Shown in pieces: positions 44,130 through 55,971 of a DNA stretch of 64,000 nt. Each line of letters opens with the position of its first letter. Within the stretch, counting starts at the first letter, position 1. Both the position numbers and the translations under genes were made by a program. Source of the stretch: Alviniconcha marisindica (Eukaryota; Mollusca; Gastropoda; Provannidae); assembly GCA_018857735.1 (NCBI GenBank), contig JABMCL010000570.1:257501-321500 (forward strand). Direction: 5' to 3'. The notes beneath the pieces are model-generated. The model saw only the letters and a program-made list of their open reading frames with translations, was not told the origin of the DNA and made no database searches.

Positions 44130-46150
44130 GCAGACCAAAGTGTTTGCAAAATACACCACTCCCTGATAATGTTGATGTTTCTTTTAGCAAACTGTAAGGC
44201 CTCACCAGAGCATTAGATAATGATCAGGCCTTGTGAAAACTGGGAATATTGAATAACTGCAGCACTCGGAATTTACAAACAACAACAGGTTCCTGAATGC
44301 TTAAACACCTGTCATTGGTGTTCATTTCAAAACGATTTTTTTTTTTTAACTTCATTTATTGCCACAGCCTGGGCAGAAATTGTGTCACCTGTTTTATGTG
44401 CCAGGACAACTGTCCAAAAGCAAATTCTTTCCTGAACACTTTTTTTCCATCACAATTTATGTGCCAATTGAACATGATGACAACAGACCCAAGTGGGGTT
44501 TTTTAAGATTTAAAAAATATAAAATATAAAAAGGCTAAAATAAAGTACAAGCGAAGGTTAAAGTGAAACAAAGTCAAGGTTACAGCAGAACAAGGACAAA
44601 ACAAAGGAGATCAATATGACAGATGAGGTTGGTGAAGAGGAGGAAGAACCACAAGAGTAAAAACAGATGAAGTAAAAAAAAAAAAACAAGATCCAAAAAA
44701 AGAAGAAAACACAATCCACATGAATGAAAAACAGAAGCGAAAGAGCTGAAGAAAAGAAGAAACATAAAACTGGACAAAGAAGAAATGTGAAACAGGGCAA
44801 AAAGTAAAAAATGTAGATGGGATTAAGAGCAAGTGGCTATGAAAACTCTTCTGTACAGATGCTGATAACTTATTAACAGTCAAGAACAACAACAACAAAA
44901 CAGGGATGCTGCATGTTTAACTACCATTGCTAAAAAAAAATCTGCACACACATTTTATATACATTTGTATTACTGTGGACAAGCCAGCAAAGAAACCATC
45001 ATTTGAAAGTTTAACCCCAAAAAATGAACTGTACCAATCCAAGCACACTCATTGTAACCAAAGAATGTGTTGAATCCAATCCAAGAAACACAATCATTTC
45101 AATGTGATCAAAAAACAAGATTATATCAGTCAAAGCATCTAGCCATGCCAATGAATGAATGCACCAATTCCAAACAAAATAACACAGTCATTTCAAAGCG
45201 ATCATGTCGATCAAAGAATATGCTGATGCCAGTCACAAAAGCAATCATTTGGCTGCCAAGATTTGTAGTTCACAGCATTTGAGCAAATTTTGATTTCAGG
45301 GTTTGCAATACTCAGCATACACACACAGATAAATAGCCCTTTGGCATTTCAAAAGAATGGATCCAAGCAAACAGTACATGTAAGCAATACAAAACAGCTG
45401 CAAAACAAAAAAATTCAGCTTCACAGATCTGCAAGTATGATTTGACCCAGAACAACGTCCAGCATAAAAAAGCAGCTCCTTAACCCCCACCCCACCCCCC
45501 CACCCCCAAAAAAACACATGAAAAATGAAAGATGATGATAAATTCCTGTGAATCAAACACCTGAAGAAAAGAAGAGTTTTTTTTCTTCAAGTTTTATTCT
45601 TTTAGGAGCTGATGTAAAGCTTTGGTGAGAACAATATCAAGGGTCACGCTACACTGCATGTGATTAACTCTTTCTCTGCCAAGTTTGGCTTTGTGTTCCT
45701 TGCACATGCAGGTCATTTACAGGTTTATGTGTATCACATTTTAGAATGCGTACAGCTCAATAAACTTACGATACTGTGCGCAAGAGGATGCTTATTTCGA
45801 AAATGGATCCGGGTAAAACCATTGGGAGAAAGTGTAACCACCGCAATTCTTTCAGTGTTATCATAGCAATCAACACAAGTTTAATGGATGACAGTTGTAT
45901 ATACACCTGTGCCCTTACAGCGGCAAAGAGTTAAAGCAGCAGTCACCAGCCATTCTTGTAAATAAAAAAGGAAATCAATACGTAAAAGCTGCAGTTTCCC
46001 AGTGGCACTATTTAAGATGAGATCACACAACTGTCTTTTCAAGCGCTCAAAGTGACTTTCTTGGTGAATAATAAAAAAAATATATAAAATTTAGAATAAA
46101 AACAACCTTTCATCACATCGCTTCCCCTAAATCGATAGACAGAGACAAAG
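44130..46150. other. AT-rich stretch without a recognised gene
   Basis: Poly-A/T-rich and purine-rich sequence. 45040-45260 has three to four loose repeats of ATCATTTCAAxGNGATCA. No exon is supported. Confidence 0.4.
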
Positions 46151-46154
46151 GACA

Positions 46155-46440
46155 GACAGCTCAGTTGGCAGAGTGTCACATCGAAAAGCTAGGCTCAATA
46201 CTGACACAGGTTCGATTCCCTGGTGTGGCAAGGGATTTTTCTCCCAGAGTCAACTTTCAATGCATATTCTCTTTCAATAACAGGCATATTAAATATATGT
46301 GCACATGTTAAAAATCAAAAGCACTGGAATTTTGGTTTCAGACTGAATTGACAGTGTTTGGCTACATGCGTTAGCCAACAGACTCTGAATGCACTGCTGT
46401 GACAGCACCGAGACTGACCTATTGGGGGGTGATCAACACA
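46155..46440 (+). repeat. tRNA-SINE copy with head
   Basis: The head has ACAGCTCAGTTGGCAGAGTG (A box) and GGTTCGATTCCCTGG (B box at 46209-46219), followed by CCCAGAGTCAACTTTC, the same body start as at 25365-25380. It is diverged and not a tRNA gene. Confidence 0.6.
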
Positions 46441-46837
46441 CGTTCATACTATGGGGACTTAAAAAACAAACCATGAAATGATGATAAAAATCCAGTTTAT
46501 CACAAACTCTTTTAAGAGAAGAAACAAAAAATGGACGTAACATAAACCACACCTCGCGTGCAATCCAACACTCATTTGCACAAAAGAGAGGTTGCTTTCA
46601 ACATTCAGCGCACATTCAGAGCACCCTGTGGCAAACAACTTGACAACCAAAACGCTTATTTTCCCTGCTGACTGCAAACAAGTAGAAAAGACACAACACT
46701 AATAAACGAAACAAGATACAGTGGTTATTGCATCGGTTCAGCACACATTTCTTCCACAGATCTGTTTTCCTCTACTGTCTGTTTTATTACAGCCATGTAC
46801 ATTGTACCTTACTGAATACATTTTAGGGTAAAAGTTC

Positions 46838-47025
46838 CCAAGTCCCAAGACTTTTAAAATCTCAACACACTAAAGCTACACCACCTTTTCTAATCTCTCA
46901 CTGACTTTAGACTATTCTATCAGTATCTAAAATTCTCCAAAGTCCCAAGACTTTGAAATTTCAGCATTAAAACTATACCACCTTTTCTAATCTCTCATTT
47001 AGACTATTCTATTATCTAAAAGTCT
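46838..47025 (+). repeat. Tandem duplication of about 100 bp
   Basis: AAGTCCCAAGACTTT, CCACCTTTTCTAATCTCTC and TTTAGACTATTCTAT occur twice in the same order with small indels. Confidence 0.8.
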
Positions 47026-47439
47026 TACTAAAAAATAAATAACATAAAAACTGCCGCAATTATAGTAAATCTATACACTGCAACAGCTTATGGGTAGCCA
47101 CCTAAATCAAGTGTCAAGCTACACTGCAGTTTCAGCACCCTAATCTACAGCATCACAAGCGACTCTGTTTAAATAAAGGAAGGAAAATATACACATGGCA
47201 TGTGGAAACTTCCATGCAAAAGACAGCATGTTTGCAGTGCCATTGCTGCGTGCAACTCAGCTGTCGCTAGCTTTCCCAGCTGATTCAAACATTTTGACAA
47301 AAAACTTTCATGTGGTCATCGAGATGTGTTATGCGAAAGAAATTTCAAACTGAGAAACTTAGCAATGGAAGGGAACAATGGCCACTATGTGTGTTCATTG
47401 TCAATTGCTCAACTTTCGACCCACTATGACTATCCATGC

Positions 47440-48715
47440 CCAGTGTCCAGCTGTTACAATGAACAAAACCTATGACCTCTTCAGCCCTGCTCTGTCATAA
47501 TGACTATGACTCCTATAGTCCCAGTCTACCAACTACAATGAAGTAAGTAATGACCTCTTTAGTCCCAGTTTATCATAATGAAGTAATCTACGACCCCTAT
47601 AGTCTCACTCTACCAACCATAATGAACTTATGATCTCTTTAGTCCCACTTTATCAAAATGAACTAACCTATGACCCGTACAGTCCACTCTACCAACCATA
47701 ATGAACTAACTCACGACCTCTTTAGTCCCAGTTTATTATAATGAAGTATGATCTCCATAGTCCCACTCTACTAACCATAACAAACTTATGACCTCTTTAG
47801 TCCTGCTTTACCATAATGAACTAACTTATGACCCCTATAGTCACACTCTACCAACCATAATGAACTTAATGAACTAAAGCCCATTCTTAACTGGGCGAAT
47901 GTTTGTTTGCCGAACATACTTCGGACAGTTCGACGAACTATGATTCGTTTCTTAATTGAACTTTTAGTTCGCTGAACATGGTTCGGACAGTCCAAACTTT
48001 ACTTCGTTCTCAACTGGCTTGTAATGAGATGCAAGCTTCGGCCCGAACTTGCGGCAGACGCGCAGCAGAAAGCATGATCGAAAATGTAGGCTAAAGTCAA
48101 GTCATGTTAAGTCAATATACTTTCATCATCCCTCACAGGGTAATTCAACTAACTGCTATCTCATTCTGGGTCTCCGAGACAAGGCTGCGCCTCCCACAAG
48201 TCAACAAATAAACAAATTCCTTCCGAAGCGAGTGAAGAACCTAGCAACACCGTCATCCATTTTTATTTTATTTTTTCTTCATCCACAGGAGAGCTCTGCT
48301 CTCAGCCAATCAGAGGCAACGATCGTCGAATAGGGCGAATGTTCCCGAACAGGTTGAGCGAAGCTTTTTGGACCCCGAATATAGCTTCGATGAATACTTC
48401 CAACTAGGTTCACGAAGAAAAGTTGGCCCAATTAAGAACCAACTCACTTCGCCGAATACTTCCAACTAGGTTCGCGAAGAAGCATTTGCCCAATTAAGAA
48501 CGGGCTTAACCTATGACCCCTATAGTCCCACTCTACCAACCATTATGAACTTATGACCTCTTTAATACCACTTTATCATAATGAAATAACCTATGACCCC
48601 TATAGCAACCAGTCTACCAACCATAATGAACTAACCTACAATCCCTTTTGTCCCAGTTCATCATAATGAACTAACCTGACACCTTTAGTCCTAGTCTCCA
48701 CATTACAATTGACTA
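47440..48715. repeat. Minisatellite (about 40 bp half-units) split by a MITE
   Basis: Units such as TAACCTATGACCCCTATAGT plus CCCACTCTACCAACCATAAT alternate with TATGACCTCTTTAGTCCCAG plus TTTATCATAATGAA. The array occupies 47440-47877 and resumes at 48507-48715 after the inserted element. Confidence 0.85.
47878..48506. mobile_element. Harbinger-like MITE, 629 bp, TAA target duplication
   Basis: The ends are inverted repeats: AGCCCATTCTTAACTGGGCG at the left, and the right end reversed reads AGCCCGTTCTTAATTGGGCA. About 24 bp match with three differences. The element is flanked by TAA on both sides (47875-47877, 48507-48509), the 3 bp TWA duplication typical of PIF/Harbinger transposons. It sits inside a tandem array, so the empty site is clear from neighbouring units. 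No transposase is encoded. Inner GGTTCGCGAAGAAG and CGAATACTTCCAACTAGG repeats add subterminal structure. Confidence 0.8.
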
Positions 48716-48989
48716 ACCTTTACCCCCCCCCCCCCCCCCCGATTTATTCATCAAGAGCAAAGGTGAAATCAAAACATACACCTCTGATGCCATTAACCCT
48801 TTAAAGCCAGCGAATATCACAAGGGAACTCTGCAACTCATCCACCCTTTCAAAGTCAGCCAAACTTATAAACAAAAAAGAGTGTCTGTCTGTCTGTCTGT
48901 CTGTTTCTTTGCCTCTGTCAACACCTTGATTTGGGGCTTGACCCACTGAACCTATTGAGATGAAACTTGGTGTGAGGATTCCTTGGAAC

Positions 48990-49240
48990 ACGAGAGTAGT
49001 TTGCAGCTATAGTATGGGTGTGTTACCCTATAGTTTGTAGCTATAGTATGGGGGTGTTACCCTATAGTTTGCAGCTATAGTATGGGTGTGTTACCCTATA
49101 GTTTGCAGCTATAGTATGGGTGTGTTACCCTATAGTTTGCAGCTATAGTATGGGTGTGTTACCCTATACTTTGCAGCTATAGTATGGGTGTGTTACCCTA
49201 TAGTTTACAGCTATAGTATGGGTGTGTTACCTCTTTCACT
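48990..49240 (+). repeat. Minisatellite, about 7 units of about 34 bp
   Basis: The unit is GTTTGCAGCTATAGTATGGG plus TGTGTTACCCTATA, nearly identical between copies. It follows a dispersed repeat (CTATTGAGATGAAACTTGGT). Confidence 0.95.
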
Positions 49241-49344
49241 AACTGACACAATAATGCTAGAGATTATCGAAGTGAATCTGGTTGGCTGTCAGGTAAAGAG
49301 GGGTGGTGGTGGTGGTGAAATAAACTAAACCCCCGTCCCTGTTG

Positions 49345-49430
49345 TCGGGTAGCTCCATAGTGCAATGGTTGGCACTCCTGACTCTCACACCAGCAATCTG
49401 AGTTTAAATCTTGATGGAACCCAAATTTTA
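49345..49430 (+). repeat. tRNA-like SINE head, degenerate
   Basis: GGTAGCTCCATAGTGCAATG (A-box-like) and GAGTTTAAATCTTGATGG (B-box-like) at tRNA spacing, ending in a poly-T run and (GCT)n. Confidence 0.4.
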
Positions 49431-49679
49431 AAAAACTTTTTTTTTTTTTTTAGTTCTGCTGCTGCTGCTGCAAAACACCAATTAAAAAAATGTGGAACCT
49501 TTTTTCTTTCTCTCTGTGTCAACACCAACATCATCAAAAATAGCTTCAGCGATTCAATATCCTATTCACAAATTTGGTGTGGTGGTCAATTCAACACCCC
49601 CCGCCAAGTCAAGACAGAGTACCAGTTCAAATCTTGGTGGAAACTTGCAACATTGTGGGACATAACTTTTGTGTATGTG

Positions 49680-49709
49680 CATGTGTGTGTGTATGTATGT
49701 GTGTGTGCA

Positions 49710-49753
<44 letters not shown>

Positions 49754-49770
49754 TGTGTGTGCATGCACGT
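49680..49770 (+). repeat. (TG)n microsatellite
   Basis: An interrupted TG run of about 90 bp downstream of the RNF34 stop, so probably in or near its 3' UTR. Confidence 0.9.
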
Positions 49771-49908
49771 GTGCAACTGCCAACTCTTCATTTTCTGGAG
49801 CTCTCTTTTCGTTCTCCACCACAGAACTATGCTGACAATTCCTGTAGAGGAGCTGGCCACAGTAGGTGTATTTCTAGTATCACATAACAAACACACCTAC
49901 AGCTTACA

Positions 49909-52574
49909 TCATGATCGGAAAACGTGCACAACGCGGGTGATGTACTGACGGCAGATAGGACAGTCGGCCAGCCGCTTCCCGCACTTGGTGCATGTGATCA
50001 TGTGACCACACTCCAGCAGAATGCAGTCGATGGCGGCATCCATGCAGATCTTGCAGATATCATGCTCAGGGTCACGACCTTTCTGCACACTTGCAGATGC
50101 TGGTGCTTGCTTGTCTTGCGGATCTGGCTCGTCTCCCACCTCCGCTGCTGCAAAAACAAAACGCAGAATGTTAAGAGCAATCAACACAAATACAGCACTG
50201 CATAAAAACATCTCCCATCTCTGATGCTTAAAACACAAAGCAGAATGTTAAAAGCAATCAACACAAATACAGTATTGCATGAAAACGTCTCCCACCTCTG
50301 CTGCTGCAAAAACAAAGTAAAACGTCAAAAGCAATCAACACAAATACTGTATTGCATAAAAACATCTCCCACCTCCGATTCTGCAAAAACAACGCAAAAT
50401 GTTAAGAGCAATCAACACAAATACAGTATTGCACGATGATGTCTCCCACCTCCCCTGCTGCAAAAACAAAGCCAAAGAGTTAAAAGCAATAAACAGAAAT
50501 ACATGGTATTTCATAATAACAATCATATTAACCCTTTCACTGCCAGCAAGTTTTCAATTTCGATAAAGTTTCCTGCCAAGAGCAGTCCAGAGAAGTGCAC
50601 ATATAACTTCAAGGTAAGTAGGAATTTAAGCTGGAAAGTTGCACAGCATTCTACAGGCTGACTGAAAGCATTTTGCCAGTAACATCACAGGATGCCCAAA
50701 GGGCAGGGAAAGAGTTCAATACAAAACAACAACTAGACTTTGGGGTAAAAGATTGATAGAGACAGATAATTGTTATTTTAACACCCAGTCAACCAACCAC
50801 AATGGTTATATCAGGGCTGAACACATTTTAGGTGGAAGCGTTAAAAAAAAAGGACAAAAAACAAGCAAGTAATTAATTGTTGAAGGTGTTATATTTAGAT
50901 CTGGAAGACCTTTAAGTGTAAATAAATGGCTGAGCACATTTTGTTAGGACACTGGGGTGAAGGAAGTGTGACTGGAACGCTCTTCAGATGCTGTCTGAAC
51001 CAAAGCCAACATTTCCACCCTTTAACGCATTCCATACAGCAGGACGAGTCTCTCATTCCTTGTGGTGGTGCTCACACCACCCGCTGAACGAGACCCTTGT
51101 TCCTGCATCTGGCGTCTTGGAAAACACAGCCAAACAATATTAGATGTTGGATTATTCTGACGCTCATCCGGAACTACATTTTACAGGGCACTGGAATAGT
51201 CCAACACTAGCACAGGGAGAGAGTTCTTGTGAGAGAAAGAAGCGCTTGCTGCTCTCACTTAGCTGCCTCTTGGTCTGTGTTTCCAGTCAGAGCCTCTTGA
51301 CGAGTTTTCGTGAGACAGAAGATAGTGCTTGCTGCCCTAACCTAGCTGCCTGTTAGCCTGCGTTTCCACCCAGAGCCTCTTGACGAGTTTTCATGAGAGA
51401 AAGAAGACAGTGCTTGCTGCCCTAACCTAGCTGCCTGTTAGCCGGCGTTTCCACCCAAAGCCTAGATGAGTTTTCATGAGAGAAAGAACACAGTGCTTGC
51501 TGCCCTAACCTAGCTGCCTGTTAGCCTGCGTTTCCACCCAGAGCCTAGATGAGTTTTCATGAGAGAAAGAAGACAGTGCTTGCTGCCCTAACCTAGCTGC
51601 CTGTTAGCCTGCGTTTCCACCCAGAGCCTAGATGAGTTTTCATGAGAGAGAGAACACAGTGCTTGCTGCCCTAACCTAGCTGCCTGTTAGCCTGCGTTTC
51701 CACCCAGAGCCTAGATGAGTTTTCATGAGAGAAAGAAGACAGTGCTTGCTGCCCTAACCTAGCTGCCTGTTAGCCTGCGTTTCCACCCAGAGCCTAGATG
51801 AGTTTTCATGAGAGAAAGAAGGCAGCGCTTGCTGTTCTCACCAATCAGCCTGTTGGCCTGCGTTTCCACCCAGAGCCTAGATGAGTTTTCATGAGAGAAA
51901 GAACACAGTGCTTGCTGCTCTCACCAATCTGCCTGTTAGCCTGCGTTTCCACCCAGAGCCTAGACGAGTTTTCATGAGAGAAAGAACACACTGCTTGCTG
52001 CCCTAACCTAGCTGCCTGTTAGCCTGCGTTTCCACCCAGAGCCTAGATGAGTTTTCATGAGAGAAAGAAGGCAGCGCTTGCTGCTCTCACCAATCTGCCT
52101 GTTGGCCTGCGTTTCCACCCAGAGCCTCTTGACCCTGTCCACCAGCTCGTGTTTCTCACAGCAGCCGCGGTAGTCCACAAAGTTGTTGACCAGGATTTCC
52201 TTCAGCTGTCGCACCGACAGGCTCTCCGCGGCTTCTGCACTCTGCAGGTCATCGATGCTGGCCCTCTGTATGCTCTGTCTTGTCTCCGGCTGCAACACAA
52301 TAAGTAGAGTTCATTGACGTGCGACAGGGGACCAGACAGTGGCACAGAGCTGTACAGTTCATCACATTTGGTCATAATGTGCATGTTGATACATATTCTG
52401 TTCAGGGATGGGGTGGGGGAGGGAGGCATGTGTGCAAAAGGTGGTTGTAGTGGTAGTGCATTTTAGTAGTGGTAGTGCATTTGTGTGTCTTTGTTGTGGA
52501 TAAATGTGTGTGTGGGGGGTGGGGAGGGGAAGATGTATGTCAAAGGTGATGGCAGTGGAGCTGGTTATGTGTTT

Positions 52575-52622
<48 letters not shown>

Positions 52623-52820
52623 GTGTGTGCGTGCGTGCGTGTGTGCGTGCATGTGTTGTGTATGCATTTGTGTGTGTGCATGTGTGCACATGCATGCATG
52701 CGTGTGTGCATGCATGCATGCGAGTGTGTGTGTGCATGCGTGCTTGTCAGTGTGTGTGTCAGTGTGTGTGTGAGTATGTGTGTGAGAGAGCGAGTGTGTG
52801 TGTGCGCATTTGTGTGTGTG

Positions 52821-52861
<41 letters not shown>

Positions 52862-53139
52862 GTGCAAGTGGATCAGTCTCTGCCACACTACAAGTTCTCT
52901 CCACCTCTTCCCCTCTGTCAGACTGACCTCATCCTGGTCCAACTCCTCCTGCAGCCTCTGCATGGCTTCCCGCATTTCTCGAACCCTTCGTTCACATAGT
53001 CGATCATTCAAAAAGATCTCCGAGTTGTTTCCCTCTGTTGCTGTGGTAACAGAGTCACTCGGGCTTGCCACTCTCTCTTCAGCAGTTGTTTCTACATCTG
53101 AAAAGTTACAGCAGTCAGCTATTATATATATATATATCA

Positions 53140-53188
<49 letters not shown>

Positions 53189-53332
53189 TCACACACATGT
53201 ACAGATACACTCACTCACATACGTCCACCCAACTACACAAACACACACAGAGCCACAAAATACAGTCACAGAAGCAACAGGGCTCACACAGACACAAAGT
53301 AACAACAGCACTCTCTCTCTCTCACACACACA

Positions 53333-53388
<56 letters not shown>

Positions 53389-53753
53389 ACATGCCAGCAC
53401 TCAAACAAAGATGCAGTGCAAATGCCAATGCAAGGTTCTGGCCAGAGGTAGGCAGCCACTAGGACTGGCACTCATTATTTCATAGATATATCTTCTTCTT
53501 TTCAGCTGTCATTGGTGGTTTTATGACATACCATTCCCACACCACACACACACTTATGCGCAGTCTCTTTCTTTCTCAGAAACACACATACATGTACACA
53601 TACACATAGTGACATACATCCACACATGTACACACGCACACACAGCTGCATGCCCCCATGTACACACGCACACACACATACAAACACACACACATGCACA
53701 TACACACACATGCACAAACACACACATGCACAAACACACACACACCACACACA

Positions 53754-53800
<47 letters not shown>

Positions 53801-54226
53801 AAGACATCACCACAATCAAGCCTGACCCTGAGGTTGAGGTGCCTGCTCACTGGAGGGTGGGGCAGGAGATGTCTGTGACTCCCTGACGTCACGGTCATCT
53901 TCGCTGGACGGTGAAGGTTCTTCACTGTGTGGCACTTGATGAGGTAAAGTGGGTGATGCATAAAAACTGCTGTTCTGCATTCGATCCTGTGAACATGTCA
54001 CAAGCTGAAAGTGCTTCATTAGTGTACAACAAGAACTGAAAACACTCAGATAATGCACATTCAACATGAAATTGAAGGAGAGAGCATGGAGGGGGGTGGG
54101 GGAGAATCTTGTGTTTTTTACGCCCAGTCAACCTGGGGGTGGAGGGGGGAAGGAGAGTAAATTAAGCAGGGAGAAGAGAGAGAGGTGAAGAGGGAGGGAG
54201 GGAGAGAGAGGGAGAGAGAGAGAGAC

Positions 54227-54282
<56 letters not shown>

Positions 54283-55971
54283 GACTCGAACTCAAAAACT
54301 TTATTTTACAAGGATTGTAGTTTAGGTTTAATCAAAAACCTGTCTAACAACTAGTCCTTGCTAACCTACTGATGAGTAAATATAGAATTACAGGCATTAT
54401 TTATACACATATTGGCATGAATGAGTGAGTGAAACGTTATACATTAAAATTTCCACACAATACATAGCGTGTTCACAGCACCAGATGCACACATGCATAC
54501 ATCATTCTGTTGGAGAGAGAGAGAGAGAGAAGGGGGGGGGGGGGAAGTGAGATTGGAGGAGGGGAATGGGGAGGAGAGAGAGATGGTGGGTGGGGAGGGG
54601 GAACAGAGTGAGAGAAAGAGAGCCAACCAAAGCCAAACAAACAAACACAGAAACAGACAGGCTGAACTCACGGCCAACTCCCCGACCATGCGATCATGCT
54701 CCCTCTGCTCCCTCAGCACGGACGTCGACTCCAGACAGAAGTGCAGCAGCACCAGGTCGATGAGGTCATGCTTCTCCTTGCAGGTGGAGGTCGGGATGTT
54801 GCGGGCGTCCAGGAAGCAGCGCATGTCCTTGACCCTCCAGGCCAGCAGCTGCTGGCGCGTGAACTTGCCGGAGGTGAGGATGGTGCACTTGCTGCATTGC
54901 CGGCCGTTCTGTCGCTGGTTGCTGGGCGGCTTGGGCAGGCAGGTGGAGCAGAAGGCGCGATGGCAGTCCTTGCACACTTTCTGTCATCAGTCAATCACCA
55001 GTTACTCAATGTATCGCACACTTTCTGTCACCAGTCAATCACCAGTTAGTCAATGTATCACACATTTTCTGTCATCAATCCATGCATCACAGTCAGTCAA
55101 TCACCAGTTAGCATACTTTCTGTCATCAATCCATGTGTCACCAGTCAGTCAATCACCAGTTAGTCAATCATCAGTTAGTCAATGTATCGTACACTTTCTG
55201 TCATCAATCTATGGATCACCAGTCAGTCAATCAATCGCACAGTTTCTGTCACCAATGCATGGCATGTCAATCCATTGACCCGTCAGTCGATCCACTGCAC
55301 ACTTTCTGTCATCAACCCATGTGTCTCCAATCATTGTACACTTTGTCATCAGTCAATGTGTCACCAGTCAGTCAATCCTTGCATACTTTCCATCATTAAT
55401 CCATGCATCGCCAGTCAGTCAATCCATCAATCATTTTTGATCAATCAGTCAGTCTACCACTCAGTATCACACACACACACAATGCATGGCCCCACACACA
55501 TTCTTGTTATACACACTTCAAACACACACACACACACAAGCACACACACTCATACACACAAATATGCATCAGATGTCATGGATGGAGAGCCAGCTGGATG
55601 GGCATCCCAGATCACCACATTTGTAACAGTACCATAAAGTGATATATATATATATAACTTATTAAGTGAGGCCAGAACGATTTCCCAGTCTACGACAAAC
55701 AACGACATACTTTTCTCTTGAAGAAGGTGAAGTTGATCTCGCAGGTTTCACAGGCTAACACTTTGTTGGGCATGGTGCTCAGGATGACTGGGGAGGGGAC
55801 AACGGACGACGAGGTGTGGGCTGCTGGCACTGACCCGAACACTCTGACTGGAGTGCCTTGGTTTGACAGTTGGCTGGTGCTGTTGCCGTGGGCGACGGAG
55901 GAGGCGGGTGTAGGGAAAACCTGGTTGGTGCGAGGTGAGGCGCTGTGACCGGTGACTGCCCCAGCGCCCAT
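49909..55971 (-). CDS. RNF34: RNF34/RFFL-type RING E3 ubiquitin ligase, six exons, about 445 aa
   Basis: This family joins ubiquitin to targets such as caspases and p53-pathway proteins and associates with endosomal membranes through an atypical FYVE-like domain. Exons (minus strand) are 55971-55711, 54980-54672, 53986-53827, 53097-52928, 52289-52091 and 50147-49909 (TGA). Phases 0, 0, 1, 0, 1 agree at all joints. Domains: FYVE-like zinc fingers at about residues 71-120 with CETC (74/77), VCKDC (90/93), FCSTC (98/101) and QCSKC (116/119); first SAP-like helix pair at about 128-167 ([20 protein letters not shown]); second SAP-like block ([20 protein letters not shown]); C-terminal RING at 396-445 with C398, C401, C413, H415, C419, C422, C429 and C432, ending in VVHVFRS. 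The vertebrate paralogues (about 370 aa) share this order. The start used is MGAGAV, as in human MGTGAV; an upstream coding exon is possible. Exon 3 could start at 53974 instead. Three of its splice sites sit inside tandem arrays. Confidence 0.92.
50130..50520 (-). repeat. Exon-edge minisatellite at RNF34 exon 6 acceptor, about 5 copies of about 76 bp
   Basis: Read on the minus strand, each unit has intron sequence, TTGTTTTTGCAG, then the first bases of exon 6 (CAGCGGAGGTGGGAGA). On the plus strand this is CTCCCACCTCNGCTGCTGC followed by AAGCAATCAACACAAATACA. The copy at 50147 continues into the RING exon. Confidence 0.9.
51225..52135 (-). repeat. Exon-edge minisatellite at RNF34 exon 5 donor, about 11 copies of about 84 bp
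   Basis: On the plus strand the unit is GCCTGCGTTTCCACCCAGAG, CCTAGATGAGTTTTCATGAG, AGAAAGAAGACAGTGCTTGC, TGCCCTAACCTAGCTGCCTG. Its first part is the reverse of the last 35-40 bp of exon 5 (CTCTGGGTGGAAACGCAGGC). The true donor is ATTG/GTGAGA at 52091/52090. Other copies have CTAG/GTTAGG at the same point or retain GTGAGA. Confidence 0.9.
52578..52860 (+). repeat. Compound (TG)n microsatellite, RNF34 intron 4
   Basis: About 280 bp of TG with TGCA, TGCG and TCAG interruptions, ending about 65 bp from exon 4. The rest of 52290-52577 is unremarkable. Confidence 0.95.
53149..53808. repeat. (CA)n-rich RNF34 intron 3
   Basis: CA runs at 53149-53200, 53320-53390 and 53530-53808, separated by ordinary sequence. 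The last run ends about 20 bp from the exon 3 donor. Confidence 0.9.
54190..54285 (+). repeat. (GA)n microsatellite, RNF34 intron 2
   Basis: A GA run of about 90 bp, part of a purine-rich intron that also has G and GA tracts at 54515-54620. Confidence 0.9.
54973..55450 (-). repeat. Exon-edge minisatellite at RNF34 exon 2 acceptor, about 9 irregular copies
   Basis: On the plus strand CACACTTTCTGTCATCA recurs about every 40-75 bp, with CAGTCAATCACCAGTTAG between. On the minus strand this is the acceptor TGATGACAG followed by AAAGTGTG, the first bases of exon 2. Only the copy at 54980 continues into the FYVE-like coding sequence. Confidence 0.85.

Noticed and set aside
48049..48333. 94-codon frame inside the MITE
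   Set aside because: No transposase motif; the element is non-autonomous and the frame is likely chance.
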